In this document: positions 34,789-46,900 of the stretch, one piece after another
How positions within the stretch are numbered: position 1 is the stretch's first letter
How the letters are laid out: each line of letters opens with the position of its first letter
Assembly: GCA_036897525.1 (NCBI GenBank)
Contig: JAYMTJ010000001.1
Location: forward strand, 248,001-312,000
Source of the DNA: Pelargonium x hortorum
Lineage: Eukaryota; Streptophyta; Magnoliopsida; Geraniales; Geraniaceae
Length of the DNA stretch: 64,000 bases
Direction of reading: 5' to 3'
The notes under the pieces: generated by a model
The model's input: only the letters and a program-made list of their open reading frames with translations
Database searches by the model: none
Told to the model about the DNA's origin: nothing
Translations under genes and position numbers: made by a program

Positions 34789-37700
34789 AAGCAAGTCGAG
34801 TCTATTTAAATTTATCTAAAAGAGCACAAATAATCATTGTATTTTACGAAAACTTAATTTGTAATTCAAACCAACCAAGGAGGCAATCCCGAATTGAAAA
34901 GGTCCTTTAAATTAAGTAGAATACTGGCACAAGAGGCATAACCGGACCTGTAATATAATCCAGAAATGTGTTAAGAGCCCACAAAAAGAAAGGAAAGCTT
35001 AGACACTTTATATAGTAAATGCAAATATCTAAACCCCTTCCACCAAGAGGGGCGCGCTTGTAAAGTAAATGAGGGCAATGTCCAGTGTTAAAATAAGATA
35101 AAGCAGGGTTTTAGAGTGTATCTTTATAACGTGCATAATTTTAGGTTAGAAAAGTATATCTTGTAAAATTTCATGGAATATGCTTAAGGACTAGGGAATC
35201 CTCAGTAAAAGCAGTCCTTGTTTGTTACAAAAAGGGATACGAAACTGCGTCTTCGAGAGAGCGAAGGGTAACAAAGAGAATAAATAATCTAGCATGTGTG
35301 TATATAAACCCGTACTTAGAAGCCCCCCTAGAAGTCAAACAAAGTTTATATCTAATAAACAAGGGTCGGGTGCTCTTTTAGTTATACTAACTTTTAAAAG
35401 AAGTGTGCACCAAGTGCTCTTTATGTATATCCGGGTTTCCTAATTGTTTCAGTCAGGATATTGTAACTAGTCAACTGGTTTTTTTTCACGGGGTTTCGGT
35501 TTTTATTTTAGCAATCTTTTCGACTTAGCTTATTCGGAAGAGGGGGTCTTAATCCTCGTAAAATCCACATTTTTAGCATTTTAATCTAGACTATCCGGGA
35601 ATGGCTTTTTTGTAAAAGATTTTATTTAGAGATAATTCTCCGCCGAATTCCTTTTTTGTTTAGTACTGAAAGCTTTACCAAGGATCCCTATGTTCAATAT
35701 ACCTTAAAGGACACAAGTTTCTCTTAGAAAAGAGTACTTAACAGAGCTAACAGGATTTAAACCAACGGCTTTTGGGGGTTAAAACTGAAGCGGAATGCTT
35801 GGGTTGTCTAAAGTCAGTGCCTATCAGCAAGAAAAAGGGGAAATTTCCTATTCTTTAAACCTAATCTAATAAATCTTTCATTTTGTACGTACCAGGTTTT
35901 ATAAGACAGCTCTCTTAAAATGAATCCTTATTACTTATCCATAACAAAGTAAATCTATTTCAGGATAGCTCAATAGTTTAATATGTGGTTGGAAAAACAG
36001 GTAGGCAATAAAACTATCGTAACTTGAACTCTGATGATAGGTCAATGAGTTAGATATAGAAAGTACAAAAGGGTGCCCTTTTGGGGGTGCAGACTGGTAT
36101 GGTTGGTATCAAATTATTCCTATGTTCTGATTTATCAGAGTCTAAAAATTACATATAAAGGGGCATTAATTACTTAAGTAAATAAAGAAATATCACATCC
36201 TTAAATGACTACCTTTTAAACTAAAAGTAATTCAAAAAAGGACTCTACAGCGTAGATTCTGGACATCTAATTTATAAGCTTGTATCTGGAATGTAGGAGG
36301 AAAACGGATTCTTTATTAACTTCTAAAGCTTAACATGAAAACTATTTAATACTATTCTAGGGCTCTATTTTACTTAGTGTTTCGGTATCCCGCAGGTCTC
36401 CATGGTAAAGCATTCTTATTAGAGTTTCTCTTAACTATATACCTGAACCCAATTCATCGTTTTTACTAGGTTCTTCGGGCTTAACTTTAAACAACTATGT
36501 CGGTACGATTCTAGGTATTCTTTTCATGGATTTGTCGTTAGTATTTATACTATTAAAATTCATTGTTGGTAAAAGAGAAGGTTTTTTGAGCTAGACTAGC
36601 AAGAAGCTCTACCATTTATACCGTGTTCTATTCCAAGAAACACTTAGAGTCACGTTTTAGAATCAGGAAAGGGTTATCACAAAACCCTGCAGGCATAAAA
36701 ATCGAGATAAAATAAAACTAGTAATGCTTTGCTGGTGGTACAAAAAGGAGTACTATATATACTACTCTTAACGAATCTCTGGAGTCCCTTTTTCCGTCAT
36801 TAAAGTTTAGTGAGGTAGAAAGTAAAGGTATTCGTTCAAAAGGCTAATAGCAAGCAGTTAATAGAATTGCTAAATATCTCTCTTAAGGGGAAGCTTGCAT
36901 ACAATTTTCAAAAATTACTATGATTGAGCTATTCATTACCCCCTTTTTCTAACTGCACTACTAGAATTTCTTAAAATTATTCGAGATCAAAGAGAAGCCG
37001 GGGTTTATCCAGTTTACTAATTTGTGGAATGATATCTTAGATCGACAGGAAGTTAATTAGCGGAAGTTTGGTAAAGTTTCCAGATCGCTCTGGAAGAACT
37101 TAGGCTCAGTATGGAATAACTTCAAATTTCTAATACTGCCTCGAGTGTACTCGCTATTACTCAAAAAGAAAAGTTCTAAAAATAAAGAGCTGAAATAGTT
37201 TTCCTCAATTAGAAATTAGAGCTAAATAACTAGGGTAGGGAATTTTCCACCGTCATCTCTGGCCTAATATGTTTGGTTTTTTATATACTCGTTTTTAACC
37301 CAGCCACTTGTAAATCTTGTGGATTTAAGTTGTCTTACGTACTACTCGAAATGTGGCAATATAGTTGGTAATAAATAGAATTCCTTAGAAAAAGTAGATA
37401 AAGAAACTTGAATTTAACCTAAAACAGACATAGAAATGAATTCTTCTTGGTAGACTCTTTTACGGTATAAATCTTTCTAGTTAACGAGTACGGTTTGAAC
37501 CTGTGATCACTCTTTTGATTCTATTTACATAAATAGATAGGAATTCTTCCTTAGGATAAACACCCACGAATTTTCGCCTATTCTTTGCTTTGTTACCCAC
37601 CTGGGGTTATGCTCTGATTTCTATATATTCTTTTTTCTTCTTAATCACTTATATAATATAACAGGAGTTTTTTTGCAGAGGCATAGCAAGCTAGGTGCCG

Positions 37701-37934
37701 ATAGTCGCGGTTAATATGACTTAAGATAAGATCCAACGCCTTAATTGGGGGTAACTAGGAGCCGTTTTTGTTCCTACATCTAAGAGCTCAAGCACAAGGC
37801 CTGTAGAAAGTCTTTTTTTTTCAGTGAGGTCGCAGACTCGCAATCTGTTTATTGTTATTTATCTATTTCCTTTTACGCAATAACATACTTTACAGCCTTC
37901 ACTTCGAGGACTACTTAGTAAAGATCTTTATAAT
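34789..37934. other. intergenic, no gene seen
   Basis: AT-rich matrix. Short tRNA-like bits near 35745-35830 and 35960-36035 have only one recognisable arm each and are not called. Confidence 0.6.
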
Positions 37935-38110
37935 AGAAGTACCAACCAACAAAAAGATAAGTGCAGTAGTTACAGATATAGGTTATTCGAATAGTATAGC
38001 AAAGACTAGGATTTAGGTCCGAGGAGTCAGATAGGTAGGATAGCAATAGCTGTCAAGATACAGAATTGTAAAGCTATCAAGATAAGGGTAAGATTATTCC
38101 GGATAGTTTA
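37935..38110 (+). repeat. purine-rich repeat-family tract, copy 5
   Basis: A/G-rich plus strand with AAGATACAGA at 38055-38064, the first ten bases of the word shared by the tracts at 8064, 21069 and 22862, plus gataag and aagacta words. Confidence 0.4.
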
Positions 38111-39820
38111 AAAACAAACCTACAGTAAGCAGTAAAAAACTAGAATTAGGTATCCCTTCTTGTTTGAAGCTGACTTGTACTAAAAAGAGAAATCACAGGG
38201 ATATAGAGAGATCCATAGGGCCCAAACAAACTCTATTAGGATAATAATATTTGCTAAATCAGTATATAATATAAAGGAAATCTAAACAGAACGAAAGCAC
38301 AAGAGTCTTCTATACTACTCATATATTTAATAAAGGTACTTCCTGGTGCTATAAAAAGCCAAACCTAGTCGACGAGAACTACATCCCATACTCCCAAATT
38401 CATAGGTAAAGTGGGGTTCTATAGAAGAAATCCCTTGGTTCATATCTAACTTCTGTAAAGGAAATCTTGCTGCAAATGAATAGTCGACCTACAGACCCGA
38501 GTCGTAGGGACTCCCATATTTCATGAAGAGTTTCCCCTTTTCGCTAAATTACTTACTATATGTATTTTCTTCCTATGTCAATTCGTATTGAACCATGCCA
38601 TGTAGCTCCTTTGCTTGGTGCTCTGGCCGGGTTTTGTTGCCTTAGTTCTAAATTCCTTCCATGTTCTTGGTGCTACTTAAGTATATTAATTAGGGAAGGT
38701 CTAAGTACTCATTTTGTCAAAAGTGAGGTGAGCTTTAGTTTTCTTTAGTTGTCTGAATCTATAAAAAAGTAGACTGAGCTGCTGCTTTTAACTTCCTTAT
38801 GATACGCTATTGGGGTTTTCTTATAAGGATTTTCTTGTTTGCATTATACCGATTTCAATTACCTTATTTATGCCTTTTGATACAAGATTTGTGTTCACCT
38901 TTTATCTACTACATAGGACATTTTGCCCTCTATTTAGGCTTTCTGCAATTATCTGAAGCCTTTTTTACTAGCTTTACTCTTAATATTCTTTAACTAAGAA
39001 ACTCTGAAGGACTCACCACCAATACCCGACAAATTCCAAAACCGGTTTATGAGACCCTACACAGCAAAAACGAGGGAGTTCGGTTGTAAAGTTTTACGAA
39101 TTAGAATAATATCCACAAAGTGTTTTTTATTGCAGTACGAGATCTTGCGCTGTTAGACAAAGAGGAACTTTAGTTATAACTTTATAAAACTATCTATATT
39201 TAGTCCTTTTGTATACATAGGGTGCTCTAAACAACTCAATATATATATTAAGGTTTTTCCAAAATAGAGCTCCTTAATTAGGTAACATAAGTTTACTATA
39301 AATGATTTCAAAGTGATTATAAGGGGGTTGCCTGTGACCAAAGGTAGACATTCGTTTATAAAAGTATTGTCTATATTAAGTTAAGGGAGCCCCATTTAGT
39401 AAATCTTATTTTATTAATCTTTTACTTACTACATAACAAGATCCTTTGCCCAGCCACATTCTTTTTTAATTGAATCTGTAATATAGTAAGTAAGCGGTGT
39501 TCTTCTAAAATAAGTGTTGTTTTGTTAGACTTAGATTTACTTTTTTGAAAAAAGGGAATCCAAAAAAAGGAGAGATACCCTAGAAAGAGCCCCATTGACC
39601 GATTCTAATAGCCCAGAAAAAGGGGCCTTAATTATTGTTATGAAAATAAAAAAACCAGTTTTATAAAGGAATCCCGGATTGTTCAAGCCTTGTTTGATAC
39701 AAGGTTTTAGATAATAAAATAACTCAAAAGGGGTCTCTTATAGTGATATCAGAATTTTCTTTTATGTAGAGAATCAGAACAAGAATACAAATAACACATA
39801 CTAAAAAGCGTGTCCGATAC
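38111..39820. other. intergenic, no gene seen
   Basis: AT-rich matrix. Two plus-strand frames (38560-38748 and 38799-38993, 62 and 64 codons) are hydrophobic and rich in Leu, Phe and Tyr, but show no recognisable mitochondrial membrane protein. Confidence 0.55.
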
Positions 39821-39843
39821 GTGTTCGGCCGCTAGCCGAGTGC
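39821..39843 (+). other. GC-rich stem-loop
   Basis: GTGTTCGGC at 39821-39829 pairs with GCCGAGTGC at 39835-39843 (nine pairs, three of them G-U) across a five-base loop. It stands out in a strongly AT-rich stretch. It is followed by a T-arm-like gtaggttcaaag and by a gatcgatcgat run at about 39860-39870. It could be a remnant of a class II tRNA, a processing signal or a recombination hairpin. There is no T-run after it that would make it a bacterial-type terminator. Confidence 0.55.
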
Positions 39844-40833
39844 TTGTAGGTTCAAAGATTGATCGATCGATAAAGAATAATAAGACAAGTAAGTACAGTC
39901 ACAGAGGACAGTGCTACATGAGGTCAGAGAGCAAAGTCTAATTAGTTTTAATTATTATTTTTATATCAGACTGAAAGAAAACCTTATAAGAAAATTAATG
40001 ATGGAAGTATGAGTCTTACATCCATAGTTACTAAACGAGTATTTTAAGCACCTTATAAATAAGGTATCCCTTGAGTTAGCCCATGTACGTATAAACTGCC
40101 AAAACCTCTTAGAGAAGGAAAATCCACAACAGCAGACATTCAGACTAAAGATTTCTATTTTGAATAGTCCTTTCGTATTGTAGATGAGATAACGCCCAAA
40201 TTCCTGGGTAGATAACAAACAGTATGGGAAGGGTAAGTAATAACACAAGGAGCCAATACAGAGTAGGCTCTTTGAAAGGCTATAAAGATTAGGAATTAGG
40301 CACCTTTTGCCTTGTATTTTAAGGTAAGGGTCAGGAGTTTTGAAATTCAAGTAGTGGTTCCTAGTTAAGTTTTCTTTTTAGAAGTTATATGTTTAGTCTG
40401 TATATTTGATATTAGCAAACCTCTTAAGCTTAGCTAACACCTTTGGGTTTATAAAGAAGTCCAACTTTTTTTAATTAAATTCTACTAATTATAATAATGA
40501 AGAAGGTCTCTTTTATGAGCTAAAAAGAATCGGCTACTCGGTCTTAGATTAGCTTCTAATTGATATTTTAGCGGGTGTCCTCTATTCCTTGTACCGAATC
40601 CATTATAATTATATCTAGGTATATAAGAGCACAGCTGTTAAAGGAGTCCTAAAGCGAGTAAAATTAAGTAAATATAAAGAAGTAAAAGGGTAACTACTAA
40701 ACTTTAGAGAAATTGTAAAAAATGTGTAAAAACTTTAATAATAATAATATAAGGCAAGCTTGTTTGATTAAGTAAACAATTCCTAAGTATTTGGCACAAA
40801 GAAGCAAACTGAAAGAGAAAGAACTGACTTTCC
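39844..40833. other. intergenic, no gene seen
   Basis: It contains the longest open frame of the window (minus strand 39961-40350, 129 codons). That frame has no recognisable domain, and its length is what chance predicts. No other feature was seen. Confidence 0.55.
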
Positions 40834-40903
40834 GGATGTATAGTTCAGTGCTATATCGCTGGGATTTTAACCCAACGGCCACGGGTTCAAGCCGTATACA
40901 AAT
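40834..40903 (+). pseudogene. trnK-UUU-like, decayed
   Basis: The sequence follows mitochondrial trnK: ggatgtatagttcag, then a ctggg/cccaa anticodon stem (four of five pairs) around loop ATTTTAA with anticodon TTT at 40866-40868, then ggccacgggttcaag. The D-stem is not closed (gttc faces atatc). The T-arm seems to have lost bases. The acceptor GGATGTA pairs with TACAAAT at only four or five positions. 70 nt. The anticodon and its arm are the best-preserved part. Probably non-functional unless edited. Confidence 0.55.
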
Positions 40904-43900
40904 GGGAGATCCATGGTAATTAGAAAAGCTCAAAAGCTATTACATTTTGCAAACATACGAATTTTTCGTTCAAGTACGAATCCCTCGCTATCTTACTTTT
41001 GAAGTATAATAGCCCTTATATCTTAAAGTAAGGTCTTTTTTTTTCTAGTCTTTTCGATCCGTGAATATCTTATTGGTGGCCCACGACATATCTACACCTG
41101 ATTCCATATTGGTACATAAAATTTTCTTTTATAGTAAGGACGACATAAAAAAGCTAAAGCTGCTATTTAATTAATTTCAATTTATAATCCAAAGAAAGAA
41201 TTTCCAGAATATTTCTAATTTTTGATCGAAACCCGTTAAAAACTAGAGAGACCACACAAGTTTAAAACAGAAGGATAAATATCTGATAAACTTTAAGAGT
41301 AAATTATAAAAGAAAACTGAATTCATTGAAAGCCTTCAAGAACCCTCCTTATTTTCGTACTGGATTCTCGCGCACACTCTTTTGAACAGGTTGCTAGGTG
41401 TTGGGCTTAATCTCTTTAGCTACAGACTTCCAGGTCCAGCAAAGGGGTCATGAGATCAAACCTTTTTCTCAAACACAAGCCCATTCCTCTTCACATCTTA
41501 TTGACTTATATAACCGCTTCTGTATCTGTAGACCCCTCTTAATAGCTAGATTTTCCTTATAAATTACTAAGTAAAGTCCTCAATTCGCGTAAATAGGGTT
41601 TTCAATCTCCAAGTTCGAGTTGGTTGGACTTTTGTTCGGTGGTATTATGAGTTTTCGATCAGCAATTTTCAGTATTAGTAGTTAGAAATGAAAAACTTAA
41701 TAAAAGATTGACTCTTTAAGGAGGCTCTCTCTGCTCTCTGTACGGGACCCGTAAAATATCCTAAAACTATTTGATTTCTTCTAGTTTTTGTATTCTTTGT
41801 TCTGTTAGCTTTCTATACGGGCCGGGATCTGTAAAAAAGTAGGTGATAACAGGAGTTTTACTAACTGGATAAGTATTACTACCCTTTTTGAAACACGAAA
41901 TCTATAACTTGTACTTAGAAAAAATCCCGAAAGTCAGGGGTTCCTCTTTCTTGCTAGTTCCCGGCTTCTCAGTGTTGATTTTCTTTGGTTTGATAATTGT
42001 AAGTCAACCTAAGAAATTCTGACTCTTTTTTGACAGCTAAACAAGGAGAAATTGAATAGATATACCCGCATTATGAGAAGGGGCCTAAAAAGTCTAGATC
42101 ACGAATAACAAGCATATAATTTGAACTTTACCCTTGTAAGATACTAAATCAACTCTTTGTAACTTATAACTGTTGAGGGAAATTTGTTGCACTTAGTTCG
42201 ACTGGAACTCGCGGCCGTTTGATTTATGTCTCCGTGATAGAACAGCTTGATCTTGATAGAGAAGATAATTCTAGATCTAGGATTAAGGCTATGACAGATA
42301 AATGAAAAGGTACCCATCAGATATGCGGCTTAGTTAAACTCTTCTTATGACTCTTCCCTATCAAGAGAAGAGGGTCCTAGTTACTAGTACACTATGAAGA
42401 AAGAGTACCCGGCGGTACGCTAATAATAGAAGTTTTAAATCCTATTAACATATACTGGATCAACTACACTTTTTACGATCCGTATAGTAATGAATACTGC
42501 TCTCGACTATCCCCCTTTTAAAAGGTTTTTGTAAACCTAGAATAGGACTCGGTTGCTGGAGATACGCGGAAACCCCCTTCTTAACCAAGATAGGAAAACA
42601 AGGATTAAGGTAGTACCGCTATAGAAACAAGTTATTTTAAATCGAATTGAGCTCTTTTATTCAGCTATAACTGCGATGCCAGTTTTTAAGAATAGCCGGT
42701 GTTCTAACAACATTTTTATTTCAGGTAGTATTATGACTGGGGCTCCCTTTTGTATTTAACAGAAATAGGATCTTTATGATGCCACTAGACGATCTAGTAT
42801 ATACAACATAGATTCCTTAGAAATGGTCAAAAATATAGTTACCGGTTTTAGAGAGTTATATTTTACTGTAATTCGATAGAAAAGAGCTCTTGTGAGGTCT
42901 CCTTGACTACTGGGCCCCTCTCGAAGATTTATCTGGAACTTAGTATAGTAGCGAGTGGCTAGGCGTTATCTTATATCCCTTGAGTAAAACCTTGTACAAT
43001 AGAGTTTCTTTACAATATATTGTATTCCATAAAACTTTGTTAGATAAGATTACTTGTGCGTTAATTTTTTCAAGTTTACTTGTTTCTGAACTCAGGGTTT
43101 TTCGCTATTTGTAAATTTAATAATAAATAGAATTCTATTGACAAGGAGGATCCTTCTAATTTGACTTGGCAAGCATGCGCCTTTTCTATTTTTATAGGCA
43201 GGATTCCCGCGTAAATATAAATAGAAACCCGTTTGTATCGATTATATTACTCTCTAGTAACACTAGTCATAAATGGGGCAAGAATACCGAATCTCTTACT
43301 TAGGTAGGTATCGGCATAGTGTTAGTTGCTACATTAAATTCTATTTCTAAAAGGTTTTGCAAAAGAAAAGGGATTTAATTCTACGGCATACTCGTGTGCT
43401 AAAGAAGAACTTCTGGTTAACCTAGTATAAAGTGATACCCACTAAAAATGTGCAAGACTTAACCCTCTTTCATCACTTGACTCTGACTAATAGCTGCAGA
43501 AAAGCTAATGCAATTACACAAAAACCATACTTCCTAGTCCCAAATTCTATTTTCTTTAAAGAAATTCCTTATATAAAATCCTAGGAAAAATGCACTAGGA
43601 AAAGCACCTTCCAGGACGGGTTTTAATTCGTTTTTTGATACATTTCAAAGCCTTTTATTTACTTTAAAATACATTATGAATACACCCTGCTACTCTTACT
43701 CTATGCCCCAGTTATGCTGTTAATTAATACTTTAATTTATTAGCTTTGTTGGACTCAATTAGCAAAATTTCATACTAGAAAACTCGCATTTATAGAACAC
43801 TAGTTAGCTGAGTCAAATACAATACAAGATTGCCCAGTGGATTCCTATTTCGTAATTTATCCTAATCAAAGAATTACTAGGATTTAGTTTACAATAATAA

Positions 43901-46900
43901 CCCTTATATAGGATAAAAGTATAAGATAGATGTAGTAAAGCTCTTTCTCTGTTCGATTTCTCAGTGTTACCGTCCAGAGTACCCCTAAATACCAAAACCG
44001 AAAAGATAGGTCCAATAAAAGGGAAAGCATGCCTATACCTTCGAGCACCTTACCTCTTGGCGATGGCAAATAACACAGGAAATTTTTAAGCCTTGCCTTC
44101 GTTTAGAGATGCATAGTTTAGCAAAGTTTTAATCTATTCTATCAGGTACGACACAGGACTTCGCCCTCTTCCAAAATTAGAAAACCTTTACTTAATATAG
44201 AAAATTTGGGTTTAATAAATCCTGTTTTAGTACATCTAAACTCAAATAATTTGCTTTGCATAAGTACTAAGTAAGTATAGGACCCTTTATATTGAGAAAA
44301 GGTATGCTTTAGAAGTTTCCAAAATACTTAGATCAAGAGAATTCTAAAAGTTTCTACCCTTGGATTTCTTTCTTAAGGAGCCCGCTTGCCTGCTAATTTG
44401 CTACAAAGGGTCTGGTCTATAGACTCTTTCCGCATCTGCAAAAATGACCTTCGAGAGTAAGAAATTCTAGGAAAAACTTATACCTTATAATAGATAATAT
44501 AATATAACTTTTTTATAGAGTTGAGTTTATAAAACTAATAGAAGCCTGTTAAAATACATTTATTTGTTGGAGCAGAAGAGCTTTGTATAGAGAAACTACA
44601 CAAATTCCTTATTTGGTTATGTAACTTTTTTTCGAGAATTCTTTGTTGACTAGAAAAGTATTTAATTAAATAAAAATGCTATAATTCATTTGACTCTTGT
44701 AGGTCTACCACGTAAAGAAAGAAGAAACTCCAGGATTCTTTTTCACAGCTGGGTCTTTTTTACCAGTTAACTTGAGTCGATGGGTACCCCCAAAAGGAAT
44801 TGAAATTACTTTATTTCGGAAATTGCACTCTATTTGCTTTTTTTGCCCTATCTTTCTTTAGTACTTTGAGGTTAAGGTGGGAGCGTAGGTACCCTTTCTT
44901 AGATAGAGCCCTTTGAATTTATTGTCAAAAAAGATAAGAATTGACTCTAAGCATACTATAAAGAAAGTATTTGGTATATTTTTATAGGAATCCCGTTTTT
45001 TTAGATGACTTTTGCAAATCTATTCCCTTTTGATAGGTTATACCACAGAGTCTAGAGTTTTCTTTTGGAATATTATATTGGCTTTAAGAATTCTTTATCA
45101 ATCAATAGAAAAGAGTCCTTACTCTGTCTGTATAGGACTCTCTAGATAATTTCAGATATAATAAAACGTCATCGAGCAGCAAGAATTTCGCAGGAATAGC
45201 ATATATAATCGTCAAAGAGCTGGAAATGCCTTAATGTAATCTCCTAAACGCCAAAAAAAACCTAATTAGTTTGCGTTTGATTATATGTTTTTTATTCCAT
45301 TCTTATCATTTACTATTTGTCTTTACCAAATCCTAAACTTGAAAAATCCGCAATTGAAAAGTACTAAGTCAATGAAATGCTAAGGATAAACCCTTGACGA
45401 GTACAGACTGACTAAACGAACTATCTATACTATCCAGAATAGCCTTTTATTACTGTTTAGGTTGTAGTTGATACATTATATTTATCCTTCGATTTCCTAT
45501 ACTTAATTTGTGGGCCTCGAAAGCCCTGAAACCTTGTTTTAGAATTCCCTATTTAATTTACCAAGAGCCTAATAAAAGCAAATGAAATAAGCCCGTAGTT
45601 ACTGTATAGAATAGCAGTTATCAAGAGTTTAAGCACCCGGTAAGCCCTATTTTTTGTACATCTGAAGCCTTTAGGAGTTTTACTTTTTTTATTCCTTATA
45701 CTAGGCAAGCTTTTAATTAGATTCCTTTAACTACTAAAAAGTACAAACTCACTGGGTAAGTCTTAGATGGATGATTAAGAGCTGCAAAACTAAAAGATTT
45801 TTAAGAGGAAATGTATATAATAAAGTAATCATTTTTTTCATTTCATTCCTCTAAAATGGAATAAGAAAGTGCTAATCTGAGTTTTCTTACTACACCTAAG
45901 TTAGTACTAAGTGGAAAAGAGTCTATAAAAAGTTCTTCTATTAGTCTCAACGGTCAAACAAGGTACAACAGCTGATAGAATTTTGACAAACCTTGGGTTC
46001 AAATCGATACGTGTTAAGTTTTTTTTTTTTAGTAGTGTATATTCTAAGTTCCTTAATTTAATTAGAGTCAAAGAAACCTGACCTTACTTGATTGAAACCC
46101 AGAATTACTTGCTTGACCTAACTCTCACTGTCATCACTAAATGTACTCTCTAAACCACCTACTATAAAATAAATAACCTAGAGAGAATTATATAAAATGA
46201 AGAGCTTATTTCAAAGTTATTATCTAAGTGATTTCAATTCCTTATTTTATTGGATACTTTTTAGGAGTCTACGATTCTAATTCTATTTAATTAAGTGATT
46301 TGACATATTATATATTTCTATAGACCTAATACATAAAGAAGTAAGTGGTCCCATTATCAGACGGAGCTGTGGCCTTTTCAGCAAAAAACTTATAGAAAAC
46401 TAGTAGAAAAAAACTAAACACAACCTTACTGAACAGGTATCAAATTAACATATATAAAGGATTCTCATAAAATGATTTACGAACGGATAGCAGAGATATA
46501 GCACTTCAGTATCTTATATACTAGTTAGTAGTTATAGCAAGGATAGCAAAGGACTGAAACCCGGTTGTTTTCTATGGTTCACTTAGTCTTTTAATTCTAT
46601 TTATTATAATTATAATAGGCGTGGTGTAATAGTTTTTTGCAATTATCAAAAAGGTTTGACAGATATGCTCCGATACGCAGGAAAAGGGATTTTGTCTGTT
46701 AAACTATAAATACATATAATTTGTAGGACCCTCATAATTTAGAGTATAATACCGGATTACTTTTAGAGAGTTTTAGAAACTATTTAAGAATAAAAAAGAA
46801 TTAGGTTCAAGCCATGTCATAGCCATAAAAAGGAGCATAAGGTAAAACATTATGCATTTTTAGTCTTCAAAAAACAAAGGATAACTCCGTTTAACTAGGT

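Noticed and set aside
35740-35830. tRNA-like sequence on the minus strand (gttggtttaaatcctgttagc)
   Set aside because: A T-arm-like word with no convincing anticodon or acceptor stem, and no tRNA type fits.
37480-37505. gtacggtttgaac, similar to the 3' side of group II intron domain V
   Set aside because: The matching 5' side (gagccgta type) and the GAAA loop are absent upstream.
38560-38993. Two successive hydrophobic frames that might be membrane protein exons
   Set aside because: Neither resembles a known nad, atp, cox, cob or ccm protein. T-rich DNA gives Leu/Phe-rich translations by itself.
39961-40350. 129-codon minus-strand open frame
   Set aside because: It is the longest frame in the window, but at about 36% GC my rough estimate gives close to one frame of this length in 64 kb by chance. 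The protein has no recognisable motif or family.
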